Below are positions 34,150 to 44,219 of a stretch of DNA of 64,000 bases, one piece after another. The position numbers were made by a program, and so were the translations under genes. Within the stretch, counting starts at the first letter, position 1. Each line of letters begins with the position of its first letter. This DNA is from Rhodococcus maanshanensis NBRC 100610 (GTDB taxonomy: Bacteria > Actinomycetota > Actinomycetes > Mycobacteriales > Mycobacteriaceae), in NCBI RefSeq assembly GCF_001894865.1, contig NZ_BCXA01000008.1:51528-115527 (forward strand). Direction: 5' to 3'. The notes below the pieces were generated by a model, which saw nothing but the letters and a program-made list of their open reading frames with translations, ran no database searches and had not been told where the DNA came from.

Positions 34150-35553
34150 TCAGGTCGTGAGCAGGAAGGCGAGCGGACCGATCGTCACGAACACACCGAC
34201 GATGATCGCGATCAGCAGGCTCACCAGGTCGTCGGTCTGCCGCAGGATCCGGACCACCGCCACCAGGCCGGCGATCACCAGCACCGCGAGGATCAGCGCC
34301 ACCCATGGCAGCACGTCCCACAGCTTCTCGAAGCCCTTGAACAGCAGCCCACCGACCAGCAGGGCGACAATGCCCTGACCGATCAGGACCGCCCACTCCC
34401 GGGCCGCGTGCTTGTCGTCTCGATCGGAGGGCGCGTCGTCGACCGCTACCTCCGGCTCCAGATCCTCCGGGTCCTCCGGCTCCGCGGACCCGGGAAGCGC
34501 GCTCTCACGCACCGACTGCTCGGGCGCCGGTTCCCTGAGTGCTTGTTCCTTGAACGTGGACGTCTTCGGCACCACGATCCGTGGGATCTCGCCGGTGACG
34601 TGCACCAGCGCCCTGGCTTCCTCCAGCGTCTCCCGGCGCGAGGTGCCTGCGGCCCTGGCCTGCCGCATGAGGTCGCCCTCGACCGTTGACCCGGACAGCA
34701 GTCCCGGCTCACGGATGGGGGTGTACGGGACGAAGCCCGGGCGCGGGGCGGGCGGAACCTCAGCGACCGGCATGGCCGCGGTCTTCGGCTGCTCCGCGAT
34801 CGGCGCGCGCATGGAGGTCTCGGGTCTGGCCTTCGGCTTCTCGGCCTGCGTGGGCTGGGCGTCGACCCGATCGAAGGCGCCGGACCGGTACTGCGGCGGA
34901 AGGGCGGCAGCGGTGGCCGCGGGCGTGACATCGGGCGCGGCGCTCGCGCGGTACTGCGGCGGCGTCACGGCGGTCGGCGGCGCGGGGGCCGGTGTGACGG
35001 GGGCGGATGGGGGTGAGACTCGTTCGAACTTCGGCGCCTCTACCTTCGGCAGCTCGAACTTCGGCTCCTCGACCTTCGGCAGTTCGAACTTCGGCGCCTC
35101 TACCTTCGGCAGCTCGAACTTCGGCTCCTCGACCTTCGGCGGCTCGGGGATCGGCGGAATGGTGGGGCGCTCCCGCTCGGGGACGGTGTACCGCGCGACG
35201 ACCGAGGGCACCGGCGTCCGGTCGGCCCGCCGGGACCGGGGCTGCGCGGGCGGGGAGGAGGTGGCGGCCGGTGCGGGCGGGGTGACCGGTTCGGGCGCTG
35301 GCGGTGCGACGGGTTCGGGCGGTATGACGGGCGCGGGCGGCGCGAGGGATACCTCGGGCACCTCGGGGATCGTGTGCCGCGAATCCTCTGGCGGCCTGAC
35401 GACGGGGATCTCGCCGGTCAGTTCGGCGACGCTGATCCCGCCACCGGCCACTCCCCGACGCCGACGTCCACCGCGGGACTCGACCTGCTGGCCGTTCCTG
35501 GCGAGCAGCTCGGCAACTGAGACCTGCCCGGTGTCCTCGGATCCTTCGCTCAT
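34150..35553 (-). CDS. Proline-rich membrane protein (Rv0497-like)
   Basis: 467 residues. A long Pro/Ala/Glu-rich cytosolic region (about 1-375) contains tandem PKVEEPKFEL / PKVEAPKFEL repeats at about residues 138-177 and several VTGEIP- and GEIPVV-type short motifs. Three hydrophobic helices close the C-terminus. Size and position fit an expanded relative of Rv0497. Its ATG overlaps the ppx stop (ATGA). A scaffold role is possible but not shown. Confidence 0.75.
   Translation of the reverse strand: MSEGSEDTGQVSVAELLARNGQQVESRGGRRRRGVAGGGISVAELTGEIPVVRPPEDSRHTIPEVPEVSLAPPAPVIPPEPVAPPAPEPVTPPAPAATSSPPAQPRSRRADRTPVPSVVARYTVPERERPTIPPIPEPPKVEEPKFELPKVEAPKFELPKVEEPKFELPKVEAPKFERVSPPSAPVTPAPAPPTAVTPPQYRASAAPDVTPAATAAALPPQYRSGAFDRVDAQPTQAEKPKARPETSMRAPIAEQPKTAAMPVAEVPPAPRPGFVPYTPIREPGLLSGSTVEGDLMRQARAAGTSRRETLEEARALVHVTGEIPRIVVPKTSTFKEQALREPAPEQSVRESALPGSAEPEDPEDLEPEVAVDDAPSDRDDKHAAREWAVLIGQGIVALLVGGLLFKGFEKLWDVLPWVALILAVLVIAGLVAVVRILRQTDDLVSLLIAIIVGVFVTIGPLAFLLTT
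35023..35142. repeat. Tandem 60-bp repeat in the Rv0497-like gene
   Basis: Two 60-bp copies (35023-35082 and 35083-35142) are identical through 35140. Each consists of two diverged 30-bp halves encoding ten-residue units. The frame is kept, so copy number can change protein length. Confidence 0.9.
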
Positions 35554-36503
35554 CGCGTACTCACCACCAGTTCTCCGCCCATCTCGGTATCCAGCTTCCG
35601 CAGGATCAGCCCCTCACGCAGAGCCCAGGGGCAGATCTCCAGCGAGTCCACCGACATCGCCCGCATGCTTGCCTCCGCAATCAGTGCGCCCGCCACGATC
35701 TGCTGCGACCGATCCGAGCTCACACCCTCCAATTCTGCGCGGTCCGACATCGTCATCCTAGAAATGAAAGCGATCAGTTGGCGCAGACCGCTGGCAGTCA
35801 GTGTCCTCTGCACCCGGGGTCCTGCGGCGGAGGGCGCGGCCCCGGTGAGTCGCGCCAGCGACCGGAACGTCTTGGACGTCCCGACCACCCGGTCCGGCGC
35901 TCCGGCGGCACGCAGGGCCTTGGCGGGCTCGACCAGCTCGGCGTCGAGCCAATCGCGCAACACCGCCACCCTGCGCTTGCCTGGCGGGTCGGCCTGCAAC
36001 CAGTCCCTGGTCAACCGTCCGGCACCGAGCTGGAGGGAGAACGCGACGTCCGGGTCCTCGTCACCGCCCGCGGTCAGTTCCAGCGAGCCGCCACCGATGT
36101 CGAAGTTCAGGATCCGGCCCGCGCTCCAGCCGTACCAGCGGCGCACCGCGAGAAAGGTCAGCCGGGCCTCGTCGACGCCGGACAGCACCTCGAGCGCGAC
36201 CCCCGTCTCGTCGCGGACACGGGCGAGCACCGCCTCGGAATTGTTGGCGTCGCGGACCGCCGAGGTGGCGAAGGCCATCAGCTCGCCGCAACCGGAGGTC
36301 GTGGCGATGCTCGCGAAGTCCCGCACCGCCGCGACCAGCTTGTCGGCCCCCGACACCGTGATGTCCCCGCGGTCGTCGGTGTTCTCGGCGAGCCGCAGCG
36401 TCGACTTGGTGGAGCTCATCGGCGTCGGGTGAGCGCCCCTGTGGGCATCCACCACGAGTAGATGAACCGTGTTGCTTCCGACGTCGAGTACCCCTAACCG
36501 CAC
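35550..36503 (-). CDS. ppx: Exopolyphosphatase/GppA-family phosphatase
   Basis: 317 residues of the actin-like ASKHA fold with [13 protein letters not shown] at the start and [12 protein letters not shown] in the second phosphate loop. Hydrolyses terminal phosphate from polyphosphate or (p)ppGpp-related substrates; corresponds to Rv0496. GTG start at 36503. It faces the next gene with only 33 bases between starts. Confidence 0.9.
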   Translation of the reverse strand: MRLGVLDVGSNTVHLLVVDAHRGAHPTPMSSTKSTLRLAENTDDRGDITVSGADKLVAAVRDFASIATTSGCGELMAFATSAVRDANNSEAVLARVRDETGVALEVLSGVDEARLTFLAVRRWYGWSAGRILNFDIGGGSLELTAGGDEDPDVAFSLQLGAGRLTRDWLQADPPGKRRVAVLRDWLDAELVEPAKALRAAGAPDRVVGTSKTFRSLARLTGAAPSAAGPRVQRTLTASGLRQLIAFISRMTMSDRAELEGVSSDRSQQIVAGALIAEASMRAMSVDSLEICPWALREGLILRKLDTEMGGELVVSTR

Positions 36504-36509
36504 GTGACC

Positions 36510-36528
36510 ACGGTACTGGGTCTACCGT
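36510..36528. promoter_or_regulatory. Face-to-face TACCGT -10 elements of a leaderless divergent pair
   Basis: TACCGT lies on the minus strand at 36510-36515, six bases before the ppx GTG, and on the plus strand at 36523-36528, eight bases before the GTG at 36537. Both spacings put transcription start at the start codon, so both messages are probably leaderless. Confidence 0.5.
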
Positions 36529-36536
36529 CGAGACTT

Positions 36537-37367
36537 GTGACAGCAGGCAACACCACGCCCGATTCGAAGATGGAACCCACGCCGGAAGTCGACCCCGACT
36601 TCCCCCGCGAGTGGATCGAATTCGTGGACCCAGCCAACGCGGAACATCTCGTGGTGGCGGACCTGACCTGGCTGCTTTCGCGCTGGACCTGCGTGTTCGG
36701 CACCCCCGCATGCCAGGGCACCGTGCCGGGTCGTCCCGACGACGGCTGCTGCTCGCACGGTGCCTTCCTCTCCGACGCCGACGACAAGGCCAAGCTCGAC
36801 CGGTCAGTGAAGCTGCTCACAAAGAGCGACTGGCAGTTCATGGAGAAGGGGCTCGGCAAGAAGGGCTACGTCGAGGAGGACGACCTCGACGACGAGCCCG
36901 CGCTGCGCACCAGGCGCTACCAGGGTGCCTGCATCTTCCTCAACCGCCCCGGCTTCGAGGGCGGGATCGGTTGCGCGCTGCATTCGATGGCGCTGCGCAA
37001 GGGCATCGAGCCGCTCGAGGTCAAGCCCGACGTCTGCTGGCAGCTGCCCGTCCGCCGCACCCAGGACTGGGTGGAGCGGCCGGACGGCGTGCAGATCCTC
37101 AAGACCGTGATCACCGAGTACGACCGGCGCGGCTGGGGCGAGGGCGGCGAGGACCTGCACTGGTACTGCTCCGGCTCGCCCGACGCGCACGTGGGCTCGA
37201 AGCCGGTGTGGCAGAGCTACGCCCCCGAGCTGACGGAGCTGCTCGGCAAGTCCGCCTACGAGGAACTGGCCAAGCATTGCCGTCGCCGCGCCGGGCTGGG
37301 CCTGATCGCCGTGCACCCGGCGACCACGGCCGCGCAGGCGAAGGCCGACCAGCCTCCCCGAACGTAA
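36537..37367 (+). CDS. Cysteine-rich conserved protein (Rv0495c-like)
   Basis: About 276 residues from the GTG at 36537; a longer start at 36504 is possible. It has cysteines spaced like a metal or iron-sulfur site: [40 protein letters not shown] and HWYCSGS. Conserved in mycobacteria beside ppx. Function unknown. No signal or membrane segment. Confidence 0.8.
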   Translation: MTAGNTTPDSKMEPTPEVDPDFPREWIEFVDPANAEHLVVADLTWLLSRWTCVFGTPACQGTVPGRPDDGCCSHGAFLSDADDKAKLDRSVKLLTKSDWQFMEKGLGKKGYVEEDDLDDEPALRTRRYQGACIFLNRPGFEGGIGCALHSMALRKGIEPLEVKPDVCWQLPVRRTQDWVERPDGVQILKTVITEYDRRGWGEGGEDLHWYCSGSPDAHVGSKPVWQSYAPELTELLGKSAYEELAKHCRRRAGLGLIAVHPATTAAQAKADQPPRT

Positions 37368-37438
37368 CGATCGGTCTGCGTTGCGCCGATAACGGATCAG
37401 GAGGGCGCACCAGCCCTCCCCGTCATAGGGGGACGCTC

Positions 37439-37786
37439 ATGTTCACTCGCACACTGGCGACGGCAGCGATGGTCGTCGGGACCGCGCTGGCGCTGGCACC
37501 GATGGCGTCCGCCGACTCCCCGGACGATCCGTACGGCTTCAACGCGGTTCGCGACCGCACCGACTACTTCGTCGCGCCCCTCGATGCGGGCGCGCTGGTC
37601 GGTCCGAACACCTACAAGCCGATCATCCTGAGCCCGTACGGCGCCACCCGCAAGATCGAGTGCCGCGGGGACGGCCACTACGTCTCGATCCACGAGTGCA
37701 GGCAGTACGACACGAACAACGTCGCGCACGACCTCCAGCTGCTCGCCAATCCGATCCGCCCGATCTACGTCTACAACCCGTTCTAG
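37439..37786 (+). CDS. Small secreted protein
   Basis: 115 residues. A clear signal peptide (MFTRTLATAAMVVGTALALAP is continued by MASA, cleavage before DSPDD) leaves a mature protein of about 89 residues with two cysteines in IECRGD and HECRQYD that could form a disulfide. It starts 71 bases after the previous gene and converges on regX3. No homologue recognised. Confidence 0.75.
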   Translation: MFTRTLATAAMVVGTALALAPMASADSPDDPYGFNAVRDRTDYFVAPLDAGALVGPNTYKPIILSPYGATRKIECRGDGHYVSIHECRQYDTNNVAHDLQLLANPIRPIYVYNPF

Positions 37787-37846
37787 CCGTCGGGTACGGG
37801 CGCCCGGACCTGCACCGTGCGCCCGAAGCGACCGCGCGGCCCGGCG

Positions 37847-38536
37847 TCAGCCCTCGAGCTTGTACCCCAGCCCGCGCACGGTGACCAGATGTTCCGGCTT
37901 GGCCGGATCGGCCTCGATCTTCGACCGCAGGCGCTTGACGTGCACGTCGAGGGTCTTGGTGTCGCCGACGTAGTCCGCGCCCCACACCCGGTCGATGAGC
38001 TGGCCGCGGGTGAGCACCCGGCCGGAGTTGCGGAGCAGGTACTCGAGGAGGTCGAACTCCTTGAGCGGGAGCATGACCGTGTCGCCGTTGACCTGGACGA
38101 TGTGGCGCTCGACGTCCATCCGCACCGGGCCCGCCTCGAGCACGCCGTCGTCGGCCGAGTCGTCGGAGTCGTTGTCGGCGCCGCGCCGCAGCACCGCACG
38201 GATCCTGGCGATCAGCTCCCGGGCCGAGTAGGGCTTGGTGACATAGTCGTCGGCGCCCAGTTCCAGGCCGACGACCTTGTCGATCTCGCTGTCGCGGGCG
38301 GTGACCATGATCACCGGGACGCCGGAGCGCGCCCGGAGTTGCTTGCACACGTCGGTGCCGCTCATCCCGGGGAGCATCAGGTCGAGCAGGACGATGTCCG
38401 CGCCGGACCGGTCGAACTCGGCGAGGGCGGACGGTCCGTCCCCCACCACCGTCGCCTCGAACCCCTCCTTGCGGAGCAGGAACGCGAGCGGGTCGGCCAA
38501 CGACTCCTCGTCCTCCACGATCAACACATTCGTCAC
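37847..38536 (-). CDS. regX3: Response regulator RegX3
   Basis: 229 residues, OmpR/PhoB type. Receiver Asp in [13 protein letters not shown], Lys in VTKPYSA; the winged helix ends in [13 protein letters not shown]. Controls the phosphate-starvation response. Its start overlaps the senX3 stop. Confidence 0.93.
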   Translation of the reverse strand: MTNVLIVEDEESLADPLAFLLRKEGFEATVVGDGPSALAEFDRSGADIVLLDLMLPGMSGTDVCKQLRARSGVPVIMVTARDSEIDKVVGLELGADDYVTKPYSARELIARIRAVLRRGADNDSDDSADDGVLEAGPVRMDVERHIVQVNGDTVMLPLKEFDLLEYLLRNSGRVLTRGQLIDRVWGADYVGDTKTLDVHVKRLRSKIEADPAKPEHLVTVRGLGYKLEG

Positions 38537-39843
38537 CGGTTTGCCTCCAGACTCGGCGCAGCCTCGTGCTGCGTCATTTCGTGATCGATCGATGCGGTCT
38601 TGTCGGTTGCGGACGTCTCGTCCGCAGCGGGGGGTGCGTCCGTGATCGGCGCGGACCTGAGCTGGGCCCCTGGACCCGAGATCGCGCTCCTCACCGGTGC
38701 GTCATCGGAGAGTTCCTCGTGCGCCGGGATGTGCAGCGTGAAGGTGGACCCGGTGCCGACCTTGCTCCACAGCGTGACGGAGCCGTTGTGGTTCGCCGCC
38801 ACGTGCTTGGCGATCGCGAGGCCGAGCCCGGTGCCACCGGTTGACCGGGACCGCGCCTTGTCGACCCGGAAGAAGCGCTCGAACACCCGCTCCTGGTCCT
38901 CGGTCGCGATGCCGATCCCCCGGTCGGTGACGGCGATGGCGACCTTGTCCCCGCGCCGCGACCGGCTCACCGACACCGGCGACCCCTGCGGCGAGTACGC
39001 GATCGCGTTCTCCACCAAGTTCGACAGCGCGGTGATGAGCAGGGTCCGGTCGCCAAGCACCTCGAGTCCGCTCGGCCGGTCGGCGGTGACCGTGATGCCC
39101 GCCGCCTCGGCGGTGAGCCGCGAACGGCGCATGGCCTCCTCGACCACCTCGTCCACGTCGACCACCTCGAGGTCGGGCAGCTTCTCCGCGCCCTGCAGGC
39201 GGGAGAGCGCGATGAGCTCGCTGACCATGTTCCCCAGCCGCTTCGACTCGCTGAGCACCCGCTCGCCGAAGTGCCGCACGGATTCCGGATCGTCGGCGGA
39301 CTCGAGGAGCGCCTCGGCCAGCAGCCCCATCGCTCCGACCGGGGTCTTGAGTTCGTGACTGACGTTGGCGACGAAGTCGCGGCGGGTGGCCTCCATGCGG
39401 ACCTGCTCGGAGTCGTCGTCCGCGAACAACACGACGAATCGGCGGTCCTGCTCGCTGAGCAGCCGGGCCACCCCACGCACCGCGATCTTGTTCCTGCCGC
39501 GGGCCGGGTTCTTGATACTGAGGTCCATCTCGACCGGCACCCCGGTCGTCAGCACCTGATTCGCCGCCTGCCAGGCCCGTTCCTCGACGGTGCGGTTGCG
39601 CACCAGGCCCAGCTCCTCGGCGCGCGGATTGAAGAGCACCACGTCGTGGAACCGGTCGACCACCGCGATACCGCTGTGTGAGGCGAGCACGATGAGGTCG
39701 AGGACCTGGGACATGGTCAGGCCGGCCTGTTCGGCTTCACGCCTGGAGAACCGGTTCCTCAGGAACGGGACGAGGACCCCGCCGACCAGGTACCCGCCGA
39801 ACGCGGCAACCACGGCCAGGAGCACGGCCTGAACAACACTCAC
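38533..39843 (-). CDS. senX3: Sensor histidine kinase SenX3
   Basis: 436 residues. An N-terminal hydrophobic anchor, a PAS-like domain ([17 protein letters not shown]), the phospho-box [16 protein letters not shown] and a HATPase domain with [16 protein letters not shown] and GTGLGLAI. Acts with RegX3 in phosphate sensing. GTG start at 39843. Confidence 0.93.
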   Translation of the reverse strand: MSVVQAVLLAVVAAFGGYLVGGVLVPFLRNRFSRREAEQAGLTMSQVLDLIVLASHSGIAVVDRFHDVVLFNPRAEELGLVRNRTVEERAWQAANQVLTTGVPVEMDLSIKNPARGRNKIAVRGVARLLSEQDRRFVVLFADDDSEQVRMEATRRDFVANVSHELKTPVGAMGLLAEALLESADDPESVRHFGERVLSESKRLGNMVSELIALSRLQGAEKLPDLEVVDVDEVVEEAMRRSRLTAEAAGITVTADRPSGLEVLGDRTLLITALSNLVENAIAYSPQGSPVSVSRSRRGDKVAIAVTDRGIGIATEDQERVFERFFRVDKARSRSTGGTGLGLAIAKHVAANHNGSVTLWSKVGTGSTFTLHIPAHEELSDDAPVRSAISGPGAQLRSAPITDAPPAADETSATDKTASIDHEMTQHEAAPSLEANR

Positions 39844-39979
39844 AGCGCAATCGTACGGTCGCGTAAAGCCTGGCGGACGCAGGGTGGAGGCATTTCACCG
39901 CACGTCATGGCCCCGCGGCGCCCCGTTTTCCCGCTGTTCACCCTACGTTTGGTCGCTCCGCCGGCTCCGCTCCGGCGGT

Positions 39980-40020
39980 GGCCCGGGATCCCCGTCGTGG
40001 TCGCGACGAGGTCCCGGGCC
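39980..40020 (-). terminator. Terminator after gpmA
   Basis: Arms ggcccggga/tcccgggcc (39980-39988 and 40012-40020) with an inner cgtcg/cgacg stem. A second small hairpin (ccgccgg/ccggcgg) follows at 39958-39978. Confidence 0.6.
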
Positions 40021-40033
40021 GACATCGGAACTG

Positions 40034-40792
40034 CTACTTCGCGCCCTGGCTGGCGACCGCGGCGGCGCCTGCGGCGGCGGCCTCCGGGTCGAGGTAGGTG
40101 CCACCCCTGTTGAGCGGGGTGAGGCGGCCGTCCGCACCGACCTCGAGGTCGTAGCGCAGCGGGATGCCGGTCGGGATGTTCAGCCCGGCGATGTCCTCGT
40201 CAGAGATGCCGTCCAGGTGCTTGACCAGGGCGCGCAGCGAGTTGCCGTGCGCGGTGATCAGGACGGTCTTGCCCGCCTTGAGGTCCGCGGAGATCGTCTC
40301 CTCCCAGTACGGGATGAGGCGCTTGACCACGTCGAGCAGGCACTCGGTCAGCGGGACCTCGTCGAGGCCCGCGTAGCGCGGGTCGGCGTCCTGGCTGTAC
40401 TCGGTGCCCGCCTCGATCGGCGGCGGCGGGGTGTCGTAGCTGCGACGCCACAGCATGAACTGGTCGTCGCCGTACTCGGCCTTGGTCTGGGCCTTGTTCT
40501 TGCCCTGCAGCGCGCCGTAGTGCCGCTCGTTCAGACGCCAGTCCCGCACGACCGGGATCCAGTGCCGGTCGGCGGCGTCGAGGGCGATGTTCGCCGTGCT
40601 GATCGCCCGGCGGAGCAGGGACGTGTACAGCACGTCGGGCAGCACGTCGTGCTCCTTGAGGAGCTGGCCGGCCCGCTTGCCCTCCCCGATGCCCTTGTCG
40701 GTGAGCGGCACGTCCACCCAGCCGGTGAACAGGTTCATGGCGTTCCATTCGCTCTCGCCGTGGCGGAGCAGCACAAGTGTTCCGGTACTCAT
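40034..40792 (-). CDS. gpmA: 2,3-bisphosphoglycerate-dependent phosphoglycerate mutase
   Basis: 252 residues. The phospho-histidine is in [11 protein letters not shown] and the second active-site His in [24 protein letters not shown] is the substrate loop. Interconverts 2- and 3-phosphoglycerate. ATG at 40792. A low-complexity Ala-rich tail follows the enzyme domain. Located just upstream of senX3 in transcription order, as in mycobacteria. Confidence 0.95.
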   Translation of the reverse strand: MSTGTLVLLRHGESEWNAMNLFTGWVDVPLTDKGIGEGKRAGQLLKEHDVLPDVLYTSLLRRAISTANIALDAADRHWIPVVRDWRLNERHYGALQGKNKAQTKAEYGDDQFMLWRRSYDTPPPPIEAGTEYSQDADPRYAGLDEVPLTECLLDVVKRLIPYWEETISADLKAGKTVLITAHGNSLRALVKHLDGISDEDIAGLNIPTGIPLRYDLEVGADGRLTPLNRGGTYLDPEAAAAGAAAVASQGAK

Positions 40793-40849
40793 GCCCACAA
40801 TCCTGACATGCGCCCCACAGGGGGAAGGCTCCGGTCGCAGACTGAGTGA

Positions 40850-41911
40850 ATGGGCACACGCAGGCGGTGGGTGCTACACGTCGACCTCGACCAGTTCGTC
40901 GCTGCCGTCGAGGTCCTGCGACGGCCGGAACTGCGGGGCCTGCCGGTGATCGTCGGCGGTCGCGGCGACCCCACCGAGCGCGGCGTGGTGTCGACGGCCT
41001 CGTACGAGGCCCGCGAGTTCGGGATCGGTTCGGGCATGCCGCTACGCGTCGCCGCCCGCAGGCTCGCCTCGCGCGGCGTCACCGACGCGGTGTTCCTGCC
41101 CGTCGACGGCGAGGCGTACACCGCTGCCTCGCAGCGGGTGATGGACACCCTGCGCGGCCTGGACGCGGTCGTCGAGGTGCTGGGCTGGGACGAGGCGTTC
41201 CTCGGCATCGACACCGACGATCCGGTTGGGTTCGCCCGCGCCGCCCAGTCCGCGGTGCTCGCGGCGACCGACCTGCACTGCTCCGTCGGCATCGGCGACA
41301 ACAAGCTGCGCGCCAAGATCGCGACCGGCTTCGGCAAGCCGCGGGGCGTGTACCTGCTGACCGCGGACAACTGGTTCGAGGTGATGGGCGATCGCGGCAC
41401 GGACGCGCTGTGGGGAATCGGCAACAAGACCGCGAAAAAGCTTGCCGCCCTCGGCATCCACACCGTCCGCGGGCTGGCCGACGCAACCGACGGCGAGCTC
41501 GCCGCCGCCCTTGGCCCGACCACGGGACCGTGGCTGCACCGGCTCGGCCTCGGCCTCGGTGGCGAGACGGTCACCGCAGAGCCCTACGTGGCCCGCGGCC
41601 ATGGCCGGGAGACGACATTTCAGCACAATCTCAGCGACCCCGAGCGGGTGGCGGCCGAGGTGCGCCTGCTCGCCGAGCGGGTCACCGAGGACCTGCGGGC
41701 GGAGGGCCGGGCGGCGGTGCGGATCACCCTGAAGGTGCGGTACGCACCGTTCGACACCCACACCACCGGGGCGCCGCTGGCCGAGCCGACGCTGGACCCG
41801 GCGGTGATCGCGGATGCCGCCGCGGCGCTCACCGAGCGACTCGATCCGGGCCGCGAGGTCCGGCTCCTCGGCGTCCGGCTCGAGATGACCCCGCCGTCGA
41901 CCGAGGGCTGA
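40850..41911 (+). CDS. dinB: DinB-type Y-family DNA polymerase (Pol IV)
   Basis: 353 residues. Catalytic acids lie in [12 protein letters not shown] and [23 protein letters not shown] is the finger motif and [16 protein letters not shown] the helix-hairpin-helix. A translesion polymerase. The usual SVDEA is LGWDEA here, a change beside the catalytic Asp-Glu. No obvious beta-clamp motif is seen at the C-terminus. ATG at 40850, divergent from gpmA. Confidence 0.88.
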   Translation: MGTRRRWVLHVDLDQFVAAVEVLRRPELRGLPVIVGGRGDPTERGVVSTASYEAREFGIGSGMPLRVAARRLASRGVTDAVFLPVDGEAYTAASQRVMDTLRGLDAVVEVLGWDEAFLGIDTDDPVGFARAAQSAVLAATDLHCSVGIGDNKLRAKIATGFGKPRGVYLLTADNWFEVMGDRGTDALWGIGNKTAKKLAALGIHTVRGLADATDGELAAALGPTTGPWLHRLGLGLGGETVTAEPYVARGHGRETTFQHNLSDPERVAAEVRLLAERVTEDLRAEGRAAVRITLKVRYAPFDTHTTGAPLAEPTLDPAVIADAAAALTERLDPGREVRLLGVRLEMTPPSTEG

Positions 41912-41924
41912 CCGGCGCCGAGAA

Positions 41925-41971
41925 CGCGACATGCGCGCGGCGGCAACGAGTGCCACCGCGCGCATGTCGCG
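41925..41971. terminator. Bidirectional terminator
   Basis: Twenty-one-base arms (41925-41945, 41951-41971) with one mismatch and a five-base loop between convergent dinB and the acyl-CoA ligase gene. Confidence 0.85.
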
Positions 41972-41983
41972 ACAGTACTGCGT

Positions 41984-43576
41984 CTAACCCCGCGTCGCTT
42001 CGCTCGCGCGAAGGTCCTTGCGGAGGATCTTGCCCGCCGCCGACTTCGGCACCGCGTCGATGAACTCCACGATGCGGACCTTCTTGTGGGGCGAGACCCG
42101 CTCGGCGACGAACGCGATGACCTCGTCCCCGGAGAGCTCGGCATCGGGCTGTCGGACGACGAACGCCTTCGGGACCTCCTCGCCCTCCTCGTCGAGCACG
42201 CCGATCACGGCAGCGTCGGCGACCTGCGGGTGGGTGAGCAGCAACGCCTCCAACTCGGCTGGCGGCACCTGGTAGCCCTTGTACTTGATCAGCTCCTTGA
42301 GCCGATCGACGATGTACACCACGCCCTCCGCGTCGACGGTGGCGATGTCACCGGTGTGCAGATAGCCGTCCGCGTCGAGGGTCTCGGCGGTGGCCGCATC
42401 GTTGCCGAGGTAGCCGACCATCACGTTCGGACCCTTGACCCACAGCTCGCCAGGCGCGCTGACACCCGCGGACGGGAGCTCGACCTCCTCGCCGGTGGCC
42501 GGGTCGACCAGCTTGTTCTCGGTGTTCGCGATCGGCTTGCCGACCGAGCTGAGCGGGACGTGGTCGTCCTCGAGCGCGATCGCGTGGCTGACGGGGCTCA
42601 GCTCGCTCATGCCGTAGCCCTGGCGGACGCGGCAGTTCAGCCGGTTCGCGACGGCCTTGCCCAGCTCCTCGTCGAGCGGCGCCGCACCGGAGAAGATGGT
42701 GTGCACGGTGGAGAGGTCGTACTGGTCGACGAGCGGATGCTTGGCCAGCGCGACCGCCACCGGCGGTGCCACGAAGATGTAGGTGCACTGGCGCTCGGAG
42801 GCGTTGCGGAGGAACTCGACGAGGTCGAACTTCGGCATCGTGACCAGGGTGGCGCGCTCGTACAGCGCCGCGTTGAGCAGCACGGTGAGTCCGTAGATGT
42901 GGAAGAAGGGCAGCACGGCCAGGATCCGGTCGTCGGCGCTGATGCCCATCCGCGGGTGGATCTGGCAGACGTTCGCCACCAGGTTCCTGTGGGTCAGCAT
43001 CACGCCCTTCGGGCGGCCGGTGGTGCCCGACGAGTACGGCAGCACCGCGAGGTGGGTGGCCGGGTCGAAGCTGACCTCGGGGGCGGGGGCGCCCTGGGTG
43101 AGCAGGTCCCGCAGCGACGGATGCCCCTCGGCGCCGTCGAGCACGACGACCCGGTCGGCGGGGATGCCGACCTGCTCGGCGGCCGCCCGCGCCTGCGGCA
43201 GCAGCGGCGACACGGTGAAGAGGAAGCTCGCCTTGGAGTCGGTGAGCTGCTTGGCGATGTCCTCGGCGTTGTAGAGGGCGTTGACGGTGGTGGCCGTGCC
43301 GCCCGCACGCAGGATGCCGTGCAGCACGGACGCGAACGCCGGGACGTTCGGCGAATGCAGCGCGGCGACGTCGCCGACGGCCAGTCCGCGCGCCGCCAAC
43401 GCGCCCGCGACGGCGTCGATCTGACCGATGAGCGCGCGGTAGGTGGTCTCCGCGCCCGAGCCGCCGTCGATGAGTGCGGGTCGGTCCAGGTCGACGTCGG
43501 AGACCTGACCGAACAGGAAGTCGTAGACGCTCAGGTTCGGGATCTCGACGTCGGGATAGGGGCTCTTGAAGCTCAC
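41984..43576 (-). CDS. AMP-forming acyl/aryl-CoA ligase (4-coumarate:CoA ligase-like)
   Basis: 530 residues. The P-loop is YSSGTTGRPKGVM, followed by YGMSEL, YLHTGDIATVD, and VDRLKELIKYKGYQV; the C-terminal lysine is in PKSAAGKILRKDL. Activates a carboxylate with ATP and joins it to CoA. It matches the 4CL/plant-like branch, but the substrate is unknown. GTG at 43576 after GGAGAGG. Two palindromes upstream (43621-43672) suggest strong transcriptional control, one of them a CRP-type site. Confidence 0.88.
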   Translation of the reverse strand: MSFKSPYPDVEIPNLSVYDFLFGQVSDVDLDRPALIDGGSGAETTYRALIGQIDAVAGALAARGLAVGDVAALHSPNVPAFASVLHGILRAGGTATTVNALYNAEDIAKQLTDSKASFLFTVSPLLPQARAAAEQVGIPADRVVVLDGAEGHPSLRDLLTQGAPAPEVSFDPATHLAVLPYSSGTTGRPKGVMLTHRNLVANVCQIHPRMGISADDRILAVLPFFHIYGLTVLLNAALYERATLVTMPKFDLVEFLRNASERQCTYIFVAPPVAVALAKHPLVDQYDLSTVHTIFSGAAPLDEELGKAVANRLNCRVRQGYGMSELSPVSHAIALEDDHVPLSSVGKPIANTENKLVDPATGEEVELPSAGVSAPGELWVKGPNVMVGYLGNDAATAETLDADGYLHTGDIATVDAEGVVYIVDRLKELIKYKGYQVPPAELEALLLTHPQVADAAVIGVLDEEGEEVPKAFVVRQPDAELSGDEVIAFVAERVSPHKKVRIVEFIDAVPKSAAGKILRKDLRASEATRG

Positions 43577-43620
43577 GGGGGCCTCTCCTCGAGTGGTACG
43601 GCGACAGGACTGGCGAACCA

Positions 43621-43672
43621 GATAACTGTGACAGATGGACACAGTTATCACACCTGTGACAGCCGTCACAGG
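43621..43672. promoter_or_regulatory. Two palindromes upstream of the acyl-CoA ligase, one CRP-type
   Basis: The first has arms gataactgtg/cacagttatc (43621-43630, 43640-43649). The second has arms cctgtgac/gtcacagg (43653-43660, 43665-43672) and contains an exact TGTGA-N6-TCACA at 43655-43670. Confidence 0.65.
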
Positions 43673-43709
43673 ATCGCCGAAACCCTACCCCGGACCGGGG
43701 AGCCCCGCC

Positions 43710-44219
43710 TCAGTCTGCGTCGGCCGCCCGGACCTGGTCAGCGGACATCATGTGCACGAACGGCTGGAGGTTCGCGAGCGACTCACCGCGCGAGACCCGC
43801 CAATCCCATTCCCGCCGAATCGAAGTGGCGAAACCCAGCTCGAGCAGGGTGTTGAAGTCGCCGTCCGCGGCCTCGAGCACCTGCCCGAGCACCCGGTCCA
43901 GTTCCGAGCCGGTGACGGCGTGGGTGGAGATCTGGCCGAGCAGGTAGATGTCTCCGATCTTGTCGATCGTGTAGCTCACCCCGTACAGCCGCCGGTTGCG
44001 ACGGAGCAGGAACCGGTAGACCCCCTCGAAGTTCTCGTCGGGCTTGCGGCAGACGAACGCCTCGACGCGGACGCCGTGCGCGCCGACGGTGAGCAGGCAG
44101 GTGGTCTTGAGCTTGCGCTCGCCCGGTAGCTCGACGATGAACTGGTCCTCGCCCTTGCGGGTGTACTCGAGTTCCCGCTCGGTCAGTTCGGCGTCGATCA
44201 GCTTCGCGATGTCGTTCAC
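43710..44219 (-). CDS. YbjN-domain protein
   Basis: 169 residues. The type-III-secretion-chaperone-like YbjN fold is suggested by [23 protein letters not shown] and the [19 protein letters not shown] segment. It corresponds to Rv0487. Its GTG overlaps the mshA stop (GTGA). Function unknown. Confidence 0.85.
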   Translation of the reverse strand: MNDIAKLIDAELTERELEYTRKGEDQFIVELPGERKLKTTCLLTVGAHGVRVEAFVCRKPDENFEGVYRFLLRRNRRLYGVSYTIDKIGDIYLLGQISTHAVTGSELDRVLGQVLEAADGDFNTLLELGFATSIRREWDWRVSRGESLANLQPFVHMMSADQVRAADAD

